A stretch of 24,258 nt of DNA from JANNSW01 sp031431235 (GTDB taxonomy: Bacteria; Pseudomonadota; Alphaproteobacteria; Rhizobiales; Hyphomicrobiaceae), in the NCBI GenBank assembly GCA_031431235.1, contig JANPDA010000487.1, positions 1-24,258 on the forward strand. Direction: 5' to 3'. How positions within the stretch are numbered: the stretch's first letter is position 1; every line of letters begins with the position of its first letter. The notes beneath the pieces are model-generated. The model saw nothing but the letters and a program-made list of their open reading frames with translations. It had not been told where the DNA came from and did no database searches. Both the position numbers and the translations under genes were made by a program. This document shows positions 7,008 to 13,652 of this stretch, piece by piece.

Positions 7008-8093
7008 ATGACGGAAAGGAAACAGGGCGAGCTGCGGCGCGGCTGGACGACCGGGGCCTGCGCTTGCGCCGCGGCGCGCTCGGCCTATGCGGCGCTGCTG
7101 ACCGGCAGTTTTCTCGATCCGGTCGAGATCGTGCTGCCGGGTGGGCAACGTCCCTCGTTCGCGCTGGCGATGCAGCGGCTGGAGGTTGGCGCGGCGAGCG
7201 CCGGCATCGTCAAGGACGCAGGCGATGATCCCGACGTGACGCATGGCGCGCTGGTGGTTGCAACCGTTCGACATGGGAGACCCGGCGCTGGCGTGTTGTT
7301 CCGGGCCGGTGCAGGTGTGGGCACGGTGACCAGGCCGGGCCTGCCGATCCCGCCGGGCGAGCCGGCGATCAATCCGGTGCCGCGCGATATGATCCGGGCG
7401 GCGATCGCCGGCCTGGCTGCCAGTCTTGGCGGCTCGGGTGACGTGGTAGTCGAGATCTCGGTGCCCGGCGGCGCGGCGATTGCCGAGAAGACCTGGAACC
7501 CGCGCCTCGGCATCATCGGCGGGATCTCGATCCTGGGCACCACCGGCATCGTCATTCCCTATTCGTGCGCCGCCTGGATCGCCTCCATCCATCGCGGCAT
7601 CGACGTCGCGCGTGCGGGCGGCCTCGCCCATATCGCAGGTGCCACCGGGGCAACCTCGGAAGCCGCTGTGCAGCGCCTGCATGGCCTGCCGCTGCACGCG
7701 CTGATCGACATGGGTGATTTCGTCGGCGGGATGCTGAAATACGCGCGCACCCATCCGGTTCAACGCATCACCATCGCCGGCGGTTTCGCCAAAATGACGA
7801 AGCTCGGCCAGGGGCTGCTCGACCTGCACTCGCGCAGCGGCGAGGTCGATCGCGGCTGGCTCGCCGGGCTCATTCGCAGTCATGGGGGCCCCGAGGAGCT
7901 TGCGGAGCGAGCACTCGGCGCCAATACGGCCAAACAGGTGCTGGACGAGGCCGCGGGCGCCGGCGTTCCGCTCGGCCAATGGATAGCGGCCGCCGCACTC
8001 GTCACGGCCCGCGGCGCCATCGGCGGGGCGCAGATCGTGCTCGACGTCGCCGTGTTCGATCGCGAGGGCGGATTGGTGGGCAGTGCCTGCTAG
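7008..8093 (+). CDS. cbiD: CbiD-type cobalt-precorrin-5B (precorrin) C1-methyltransferase
   Basis: SAM-dependent methylation at C1 with loss of the extruded acetyl unit. 361 residues, the usual CbiD length, with the family hallmarks RRGWTTGACACAA (residues 10-22), PGEPAINPVPRDMI, and the long conserved block VPGGAAIAEKTWNPRLG followed by GGISILGTTGIV. CbiD is named from the anaerobic pathway, yet here it sits among aerobic-pathway genes and no cobF is seen. In pseudomonads the same combination of cobG and cbiD exists, so it very likely fills the CobF step. The start has no ribosome binding site but a promoter-like sequence ends just before it. The stop TAG coincides with the CTAG border of the palindromic element that follows, so an insertion appears to have happened exactly within the stop codon and recreated it. 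Confidence 0.94.
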   Translation: MTERKQGELRRGWTTGACACAAARSAYAALLTGSFLDPVEIVLPGGQRPSFALAMQRLEVGAASAGIVKDAGDDPDVTHGALVVATVRHGRPGAGVLFRAGAGVGTVTRPGLPIPPGEPAINPVPRDMIRAAIAGLAASLGGSGDVVVEISVPGGAAIAEKTWNPRLGIIGGISILGTTGIVIPYSCAAWIASIHRGIDVARAGGLAHIAGATGATSEAAVQRLHGLPLHALIDMGDFVGGMLKYARTHPVQRITIAGGFAKMTKLGQGLLDLHSRSGEVDRGWLAGLIRSHGGPEELAERALGANTAKQVLDEAAGAGVPLGQWIAAAALVTARGAIGGAQIVLDVAVFDREGGLVGSAC

Positions 8094-8221
8094 TGTTCTG
8101 ACACAGTCATCCGGTATCCCAAATGAATGGCCAGCCCACTAGCCAACTCTTTGTTTGTGTTCCCTCTTTCCATTCATTGATCCAGCTTCGCCGGAATCGA
8201 ATGAATGGGACGGAACACTAG
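8090..8221 (+). repeat. 132-bp CTAG-bounded double-hairpin element, copy B
   Basis: Inverted copy of the element at 2951-3082, the same length with about six substitutions. CTAG occurs at 8090-8093, 8139-8142 and 8218-8221. The 3' hairpin (8157-8218) keeps its CCATTCATT/AATGAATGG arms and TTCG loop but has one mismatch in the outer stem (TTCCCTC against GACGGAA). The 5' hairpin is more eroded than in copy A. It begins in the cbiD stop codon and shares its last CTAG with the next palindrome. Transcription of cbiD runs directly into these hairpins, so they may also act as an mRNA 3' structure. Confidence 0.85.
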
Positions 8222-8294
8222 TGGTCCAAATCCGACATTTGCATCCCCTGGCAGCACGCGCCCGAGCAAATGTCGGATTTGTAAGGACCACTAG
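8218..8294. repeat. 77-bp near-perfect CTAG-bounded palindrome, a second MITE-like family
   Basis: Left arm CTAGTGGTCC plus AAATCCGACATTTGC (8218-8242) is matched exactly by GCAAATGTCGGATTT (8266-8280) and GGACCACTAG (8285-8294), with a 4-nt GTAA bulge and a 23-nt GC-rich loop. That is 25 of 25 paired bases. Its sequence is unrelated to the 132-bp element apart from the CTAGTG ends. It shares one CTAG with that element, so one probably inserted at the border of the other. Confidence 0.9.
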
Positions 8295-8321
8295 CAACTT
8301 TATGATTCTATTACAGCTTTT

Positions 8322-8376
8322 GAATTCGACATTCGAGTACGAGTCTGGCCGCAACCGGGACTCGAATGGCAAATTC
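8322..8376. terminator. Imperfect palindrome between convergent cbiD and cobM, possible bidirectional terminator
   Basis: GAATT and ATTCGAGT (8322-8326, 8331-8338) pair with ACTCGAAT and AATTC (8360-8367, 8372-8376), with symmetric 4-nt internal loops and a 21-nt loop. It lies 18 nt from the cobM stop codon in the AT-richest part of this gap, where both transcripts end. No long T-run follows on either strand, so it could equally be another decayed palindromic repeat. Confidence 0.4.
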
Positions 8377-8394
8377 GCTCCACTAGGACCGCCA

Positions 8395-9153
8395 TCACGG
8401 CGCCCCCCGGAACCGGCGCTGGTAGTCGATGTCGTAGAGCGCGGAGTTGGCGAAGTGGCGGGCGCCGAGCACACGTCCGACCACGATCGTAGCGGTGCGC
8501 TCGATTCCAGCGGCGGCGACCTTGCCGGCGACGTCGGCGAGCGTGCCGGTGATGCGCCGCTCGTCGGGCCAGCTCGCCCGATAGACGATCGCGACGGGAC
8601 AATCCGCGCCATAGTGCGGCGTCAACTCGCCGACCACGCGCTCGAGCACATGCACCGAGAGGTGGACGACGAGCGTCGCGCCGGTCGCTCCGAACGCAGC
8701 GAGCGTCTCGCGAGGGGGCATCCTGGACGCGCGCCCCGAGGTGCGGGTCAGCACCACCGACTGCGCGACCTCGGGCAGGGTCAATTCCTGGGCGAGGCTT
8801 GCGGCGACGGCGGCGAATGCGGGCACGCCGGGCGTCACGGTATAGGGCATGCCGAGCGCTTCCAGGCGGCGGAGCTGCTCGCCCATGGCGCTCCAGATCG
8901 AAAGGTCGCCCGAATGCAGGCGCGCGACATCCCGGCCCGCGATGTGGGCTGCCTCGAAGTGAGCGACGATCGCATCGAGGTCGAGCGGCGCGGTATCGAT
9001 GATGCGCGCGCCGGGCGGGCACCAGGCGAGCACGTCGGTCGAGACGATCGAGCCTGCGTAGAGACAAATCGGCGAGCGCGCGATCAGATCGCGTCCGCGC
9101 ACGGTGATGAGATCGGCCGCTCCCGGGCCCGCGCCGATGAAATGCACGGTCAT
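8395..9153 (-). CDS. cobM: Precorrin-4 C11-methyltransferase
   Basis: SAM-dependent methylation at C11 converting precorrin-4 to precorrin-5. 252 residues, tetrapyrrole methylase fold: MTVHFIGAGPGAADLIT, CLYAGSIV, RLHSGDLSIWSAMGEQ, TPGVPAFAAVAASL, and VVLTRTSGRAS, all typical of CobM/CbiF. The ATG at 9153 has an excellent ribosome binding site (AAGGAGGA, 7 nt away) and an ATGA overlap with the cobE stop, which rejects the slightly longer frame starting MRHRRRR. Last gene of cobL-cobE-cobM. It converges on cbiD across a 301-bp gap filled with palindromes. Confidence 0.94.
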   Translation of the reverse strand: MTVHFIGAGPGAADLITVRGRDLIARSPICLYAGSIVSTDVLAWCPPGARIIDTAPLDLDAIVAHFEAAHIAGRDVARLHSGDLSIWSAMGEQLRRLEALGMPYTVTPGVPAFAAVAASLAQELTLPEVAQSVVLTRTSGRASRMPPRETLAAFGATGATLVVHLSVHVLERVVGELTPHYGADCPVAIVYRASWPDERRITGTLADVAGKVAAAGIERTATIVVGRVLGARHFANSALYDIDYQRRFRGAP

Positions 9154-9533
9154 GGCAATCCTCCTTCGGCGATGGCGCAAGTAGCGGCGGGCGTCGCGGT
9201 GCGTGGCCCCAGCAGCCGCCCGCCTGTGCCCACGGCTGCGAGCGCCGCCGTCTCGGCCATGCTGCCGACGCCGAACAGATCGATGACACGCGCGGATCGG
9301 GTCGAGGTCGCGCTGTCATGGGCGGCGGCGACGGCTGGAGGAACGACCACGAGCGGCAGGCCGAGCAGGACGGCCGCCTCGGCGAGACCCGGCTCGGCGG
9401 CTTTGGCGCCATGCACCGCAATCAAGTCGAGGTCGGCGCGCGAGAGACCGTGCAAGCCGAGTGCGGCATCGACCGCCGCGACGATTGCCTCGCCGCGGGT
9501 GTTTTTGCGGAAGCCGATCCCTGCCGCCCTCAT
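9150..9533 (-). CDS. cobE: CobE, CbiG C-terminal-domain protein
   Basis: 127-residue soluble protein equivalent to the C-terminal domain of CbiG. Visible family blocks are GIGFRKNTRGEAI at the N-terminus, HGAKAAEPGLAEAA in the middle, GVGSMAETAALAA, and the tail ATCAIAEG. CobE is required in the aerobic pathway of several bacteria, but its exact reaction is not settled; a role in handling the C20/C11 intermediates around precorrin-4/5 has been suggested for CbiG relatives. The CbiG N-terminal hydrolase domain is absent, as expected for this pathway. The Met at 9533 gives a 4-nt ATGA overlap with the cobL stop; a Met six codons earlier is possible. It is sandwiched by 4-nt overlaps on both sides and surely co-translated with cobL and cobM. 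Confidence 0.88.
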   Translation of the reverse strand: MRAAGIGFRKNTRGEAIVAAVDAALGLHGLSRADLDLIAVHGAKAAEPGLAEAAVLLGLPLVVVPPAVAAAHDSATSTRSARVIDLFGVGSMAETAALAAVGTGGRLLGPRTATPAATCAIAEGGLP

Positions 9534-10804
9534 GGCTTCACCGCCCGCCAATGCGTGACCGGCATCGCCGGCCGCCAGCCGGTCATACTGCCGACCGGCT
9601 CGGCACGCGAGATGGCGATCCGCAGAAGCTCACCCCCGAGCCGTGACTGCGCATCGAGCATCGCGCGTTCGCTTTGGAGGGTAACGGCGTTGGCGACGAG
9701 CCGTCCGCCGGCGGGGAGCGCCTGCCAGCACGCCTCGATCACACCCGCGACGGACGCTCCACCGCCGATGAAGATGGCGTTGGGACGAGGCAGAGTTGCG
9801 AGCGCTGCCGGGGCCAAGCCTTCGATGGTGTCGAGCCGTGGCACACCCAGATTTGCGGCGTTGCGTGCGATCAGTGCGATGCGATCCGCGCGCGGCTCGA
9901 TTGCCGTGGCCGTGAGCGAGGCATGCCGCAGCAGCCACTCGATCGCGACCGATCCCGAGCCCGCGCCCACATCCCACAACCGCTCGCCGTGCCGCGGGCC
10001 GAGCGAGGAGATTGTGATCGCGCGCACGTCGCGCTTGGTCATGGTGCCGTCGGATTCAAAGCACGTGTCGTCGAGCCCGGCTGCGAATGGGACGATCCGA
10101 GCCCCGGCGTCGGCCACCACCTCGATCGCCAGCGTATTGAGGTCGGCGATGTGGTCGAGCGCGAAATCCCCGGCCGCGACCGAGCGGATACGCTCGTGCG
10201 GTCCGCCCAAGGCTTCCAGCACCGTCACGCGCGATCGCCCCATGCCGCGGGCCGCGAGGATGTCGGCGATCCGCCGCGGGCTGGCCGCGTCCCAGGACAG
10301 CGCGAGAATGCGGGCACCATGGTGCAGATGCGGGACGACCGCCTCGTGCGCTCGACCATGCACACTGAGAAGAATGGCGTCCTGTTGCGCCCAACCCATG
10401 TGCGCCGCCGAAAGTGCGAAGGCAGACGGCGCTGGCAGGGTGAGCATTTCGGCGGCTGAGATCCCGGTTTCACGCAGCAAAGTCGAGCCGACGCCGAAAT
10501 GGAAGGGATCACCCGAGGCGAGCACGGCGACCGCGCGCCCGCGCATGGCGACAATCGCTGGAAAGGCCTCGGTCAACGGGCTCGGCCAGGCGAGCTGGCG
10601 ACCCTTGATCAGTGGTTTCGCCAGCTCCAGATGACGTGCGCCGCCCACCACCAGCTCGGCGGCTTCGAGCAACCGGCATGCGGCGGGAGAAAGCTCGTCG
10701 ATCCCTGCCTCGCCGATCCCCACGATTGACAGCCAGCGCGCCAGTCCCCACGAGGAGGACGGCACGGCGCGATCTCCGCTCCGCTCATCCACGGGCGCAC
10801 TCAT
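9530..10804 (-). CDS. cobL: Precorrin-6Y C5,15-methyltransferase (decarboxylating), CbiE-CbiT fusion
   Basis: Methylates C5 and C15 and decarboxylates the C12 acetate to give precorrin-8X. 424 residues in two domains. CbiE-like methylase covers about residues 20-215 (LSIVGIGEAGIDELSP, VVGGARHLEL, VLASGDPFHFGVGSTL, LPAPSAFALSAAHMGW). A CbiT-like Rossmann methyltransferase follows (FESDGTMTKRDVRA, LWDVGAGSGSVAIEWLL, PNAIFIGGGASV). The ATG at 10804 shares bases with the cobK ATG on the opposite strand (CATG). A GTG 13 codons in (10765), preceded by GGAG at 8 nt, is a good alternative and leaves a 37-bp gap to cobK; the first 16 or so residues look nonconserved, so I cannot decide. Longer frames upstream run antisense to cobK and are rejected. 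Confidence 0.93.
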   Translation of the reverse strand: MSAPVDERSGDRAVPSSSWGLARWLSIVGIGEAGIDELSPAACRLLEAAELVVGGARHLELAKPLIKGRQLAWPSPLTEAFPAIVAMRGRAVAVLASGDPFHFGVGSTLLRETGISAAEMLTLPAPSAFALSAAHMGWAQQDAILLSVHGRAHEAVVPHLHHGARILALSWDAASPRRIADILAARGMGRSRVTVLEALGGPHERIRSVAAGDFALDHIADLNTLAIEVVADAGARIVPFAAGLDDTCFESDGTMTKRDVRAITISSLGPRHGERLWDVGAGSGSVAIEWLLRHASLTATAIEPRADRIALIARNAANLGVPRLDTIEGLAPAALATLPRPNAIFIGGGASVAGVIEACWQALPAGGRLVANAVTLQSERAMLDAQSRLGGELLRIAISRAEPVGSMTGWRPAMPVTHWRAVKP

Positions 10805-11546
10805 GGCTCTGCTCATTCTTGGCGGCACGACGGAAGCTGGGCTGCTGGCGGAGCGAGTCGCGGCGGCTGGAATCGCGGCGGAATTTTCGCTTGCGGGCCG
10901 GACCAGAGCGCCTGCGCGCCAGCCGCTGCCCATGCGCATCGGCGGTTTCGGTGGCATCGAGGGGCTGAAAATCTGGCTCGGCGAGCACGGCACTCGTGCA
11001 GTCGTCGATGCAACTCATCCCTTTGCGGCACGGATCTCGGCCAATGCCGTGCTCGCCTGTGCTGCGCTGGGTGTGCCACTTTGCCGGCTCACCCGACTTC
11101 AATGGTCGCCGGTTGCCGGGGATCGCTGGATCGATGTTGCGAGCGCTGAGGCCGCTGTGGAAGCGTTGCCGAGCAGGCCCGCTCGCGTCTTTCTCACCGT
11201 CGGCCGGCTCGAGATCGATGCCTTCTCGGTCGCGCCGAAGCACTTCTATCTGGTGCGCACGATCGATGCGCCCGAACCGCCGCCCGATTTGCCCAACATG
11301 CGGCTCATCCTCGATCGCGGACCCTTTGATGCCGATGCCGAGGAACAGCTGATGCGCAAGCACGTGGTTCGCTGGCTCGTCACCAAGAATTCGGGTGGCA
11401 AGGCGACGGCGGGCAAGCTCGCCGCCGCACGCCGGCTCGGGCTGCCCGTCGTGATGATCCGCCGGCCGGAGGAGCCACAGGTCGAGACCTTCCAATCCGT
11501 CGATGACACGTTGACGTGGATCGCTGCTCATCTGGCGGCCTCGTAG
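10803..11546 (+). CDS. cobK: Precorrin-6A reductase
   Basis: NADPH-dependent reduction of precorrin-6A to precorrin-6B (6Y). 247 residues. Starts with the canonical MALLILGGTTEAGLLAE nucleotide-binding segment, then VDATHPFAARISANAV near residues 67-82, FLTVGRLEIDAF, and the C-terminal TKNSGGKATAGKLAAARRLGLPVV typical of CobK/CbiJ. The start is fixed by the family N-terminus, although no clear ribosome binding site precedes it. The ATG overlaps the cobL ATG on the other strand, so its promoter must lie within cobL. Its 3' end overlaps the convergent cobJ 3' end by 19 nt. Confidence 0.94.
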   Translation: MALLILGGTTEAGLLAERVAAAGIAAEFSLAGRTRAPARQPLPMRIGGFGGIEGLKIWLGEHGTRAVVDATHPFAARISANAVLACAALGVPLCRLTRLQWSPVAGDRWIDVASAEAAVEALPSRPARVFLTVGRLEIDAFSVAPKHFYLVRTIDAPEPPPDLPNMRLILDRGPFDADAEEQLMRKHVVRWLVTKNSGGKATAGKLAAARRLGLPVVMIRRPEEPQVETFQSVDDTLTWIAAHLAAS

Positions 11547-12289
11547 CTGCGTGGTGTCAGCACGAAGGGCGGGCGGCCCTCGCCGCGCTCGATTCTGCGC
11601 GTTGCCGATGAGCCGACGATGACAATCGTCGCCATGTCGGCCTCGTGCTGTGCGGCCTCGCCGAGCGGCACGATGGCGATGCGCTCGTCGGGCCGGCCGA
11701 GGGCGCGCGCGAGCACGACAGGCGTTGTGGGCGTGCGAACCTCCAGCAGCGTCGCGAAAGCGGCGGCGAGCTGCCAGGGGCGCGCCTTGGAAATGGGGTT
11801 GTAGAGCGCGAGCACGAAGTCGGCCTCGGCTGCGGCCCGCAAGCGCTTCACCACGATCTCCCAGGGCTTCAGATTGTCCGAGAGCGAGAGCGCGGCGAAA
11901 TCGTGACCCAGTGGCGCGCCGACGCGTGCCGCCGCCGCCAGCATCGCCGTGACGCCGGGCTCGATCCGGATATCGAGCGAGCGCCAATGGTGTGGGCCGG
12001 ATTCGACCGCTTCGAGCACGGCCGCCGCCATCGCGAATACCCCCGGATCGCCACCCGAGACGACCGCCACCTGCCGACCTGCATTGGCAAGCTCCAACCC
12101 GTGCCGGGCCCGGTCGATCTCGACGCGGTTGTCGGATGCGTGCTTGGTTTGCAATCCACCCGGGATGCGGTCGAGATAGGGCTTGTAGCCGATCAAGTCG
12201 GTTGCCGCCGCGACGGCAGCTGAAGCCGCTGGTGTCATCCAGTCCGACGGGCCCGGCCCCAGGCCGACCACGGTGAGCGAGCCGGTCAT
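11528..12289 (-). CDS. cobJ: Precorrin-3B C17-methyltransferase
   Basis: Methylates C17 and drives ring contraction to precorrin-4. 253 residues of the tetrapyrrole methylase fold: LTVVGLGPGPSDWMTPAA at the N-terminus, GYKPYLDRIP, VVSGGDPGVFAMAAAVLE (a CobJ hallmark), HDFAALSLSDNLKPWE and FVLALYNPISKARPWQL, all CobJ/CbiH specific. No C-terminal ferredoxin-like extension is present. The ATG at 12289 overlaps the cobI stop by 4 nt (ATGA). It is the last gene of the riboswitch-led operon and runs 19 nt into the end of cobK. Confidence 0.95.
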   Translation of the reverse strand: MTGSLTVVGLGPGPSDWMTPAASAAVAAATDLIGYKPYLDRIPGGLQTKHASDNRVEIDRARHGLELANAGRQVAVVSGGDPGVFAMAAAVLEAVESGPHHWRSLDIRIEPGVTAMLAAAARVGAPLGHDFAALSLSDNLKPWEIVVKRLRAAAEADFVLALYNPISKARPWQLAAAFATLLEVRTPTTPVVLARALGRPDERIAIVPLGEAAQHEADMATIVIVGSSATRRIERGEGRPPFVLTPRSYEAAR

Positions 12290-13029
12290 AGGCGCCGCCC
12301 CTGGCCCGGAACGAGGATCATCGAGAAATAGGGTGCGTTGTCGTCGGGCTTCCCGGCGAGCGGGCAGACGTGCTCACCTGCCATGCTGGCGCGCTCCACG
12401 TAGATCGCCCGATCGAGCAATCCAGCGCGCACGATGGCTCGGCGGACTTTCGCCAGGTTGGTCCCCAGCTTCATGATGACGGCGGCGTCGGTCGTGGCCA
12501 GCCGCGCGGCCAGAACGTCCTCCCCCAGCGTTGCCGGCAGCACCGTCAGCACGTCGTCGCCCCAGGTGATGGGGACTCCAGCGCGCGTCCAGCAGGCCGA
12601 CATGCCGGTTACTCCAGGCACGACCTCGATCGGCACCTGCCCGCGCAACCGCCGCCAGAGGTGCATGAAGGAGCCGTAGAAGAAGGGATCGCCCTCGGAC
12701 ACGACGGCGACGGATTTGCCAGCGTCGAGCACGGTCTTGACCGTATTTGTCGCCTCCTCGTAGAACTCAGCGATCAGCCGCTCGTACTCTGGATCGCCGA
12801 CTGGCCGCTCGGTGGTGATCGGATAGAGCAGCGCCAGCTCCTCACGACCTTCGCCGATCACGCCGTCGATGATCGTGCGGCCGTTCCCCCGCCGCCCGCG
12901 CTTGGCGAACCAGGCGATCACGTCGGCACCTTTCAGCACCTCGACGGCGCGCACCGTCAAGTAATCTGGCTCGCCCGGCCCGACGCCGACGCCATAGAGC
13001 GTGCCAGGCGTGATCGGAGACAGCCTCAT
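12286..13029 (-). CDS. cobI: Precorrin-2 C20-methyltransferase
   Basis: SAM-dependent methylation of precorrin-2 at C20, giving precorrin-3A. 247 residues: LYGVGVGPGEPDYLTVRA, DVIAWFAKRGRRGNGRT, VVSEGDPFFYGSFMHLWRRL (strongly CobI/CbiL), VVPGVTGMSACW and VIMKLGTNLAKVRRA. Start ATG 13029 overlaps the cobH stop codon (ATGA) and the stop overlaps the cobJ start. The domain order and length are those of the aerobic enzyme; CobI and CbiL are hard to separate by eye, and the context (CobG, CobN) favours CobI. Confidence 0.95.
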   Translation of the reverse strand: MRLSPITPGTLYGVGVGPGEPDYLTVRAVEVLKGADVIAWFAKRGRRGNGRTIIDGVIGEGREELALLYPITTERPVGDPEYERLIAEFYEEATNTVKTVLDAGKSVAVVSEGDPFFYGSFMHLWRRLRGQVPIEVVPGVTGMSACWTRAGVPITWGDDVLTVLPATLGEDVLAARLATTDAAVIMKLGTNLAKVRRAIVRAGLLDRAIYVERASMAGEHVCPLAGKPDDNAPYFSMILVPGQGRRL

Positions 13030-13652
13030 TCGATATCGCTCGCGAGTGCGTTGACGGCGGCGACGGCCATGGCGGAGCCACCGAGCCGACCCTCGACGAT
13101 CAGATAGGGCACCCGGCCGTCGGCGGCGAGCGCCTCCTTCGATTCCATCGCGCCGACGAACCCGACTGGCACACCGATCACGGCTGCTGGCGGCGCGAGA
13201 CCTTCATCGAGCAGCTCGAGCAGCCGGAAGAGGGCGGTTGGAGCGTTGCCGATGGCAACGACGCTGCCGGACAGCCGCTCACGCCAGAGTTCGAGCGCGG
13301 CGGCTGAGCGTGTGTTGCCGAGCCGCACGGCCAGCGCCGGCACGCTCGGGTCGCTCAAAGTGCAGATGATCGCATTGCCGGCGGGCAGTCGCGCGCGCGT
13401 GACACCCTCGGCGACCATCTTGGCGTCACACAGGATCGGGGCACCGCCTCGGAGCGCTGCCCGTGCCCGTTCGCCGAACCCAGGCGAGAACCGGATCAAT
13501 GGCGCAATGCCGACCTGACCGGAGCCATGGATCATCCGCACCGCGATGCGCTCCTCGATGCCGGGAAAGCGCGCGAGATCAGCCTCCGCACGGATCATGG
13601 CAAAGGAGCGCCGGTAGATTTCCGCGCCGTCGCGGATGTAGTCGCGGGTCAT
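13026..13652 (-). CDS. cobH: Precorrin-8X methylmutase
   Basis: Moves the C11 methyl group to C12, giving hydrogenobyrinic acid. 208 residues. MTRDYIRDGAEIYRRSFAMIR opens the protein in the usual way; the catalytic His is H42 in RMIHGSGQVG. Other family blocks are APILCDAKMVAEGVTR, GNAPTALFRLLEL and VIGVPVGFVGAMESKEAL. The start overlaps the cobG stop by 4 nt (ATGA) and the stop overlaps the cobI start. Full length with no anomalies seen. Confidence 0.96.
   Translation of the reverse strand: MTRDYIRDGAEIYRRSFAMIRAEADLARFPGIEERIAVRMIHGSGQVGIAPLIRFSPGFGERARAALRGGAPILCDAKMVAEGVTRARLPAGNAIICTLSDPSVPALAVRLGNTRSAAALELWRERLSGSVVAIGNAPTALFRLLELLDEGLAPPAAVIGVPVGFVGAMESKEALAADGRVPYLIVEGRLGGSAMAVAAVNALASDIE

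Noticed and set aside
8155..9558. 467-residue plus-strand open frame
   Set aside because: Begins in repeat copy B, then runs antisense to cobM and cobE; no domain recognised.
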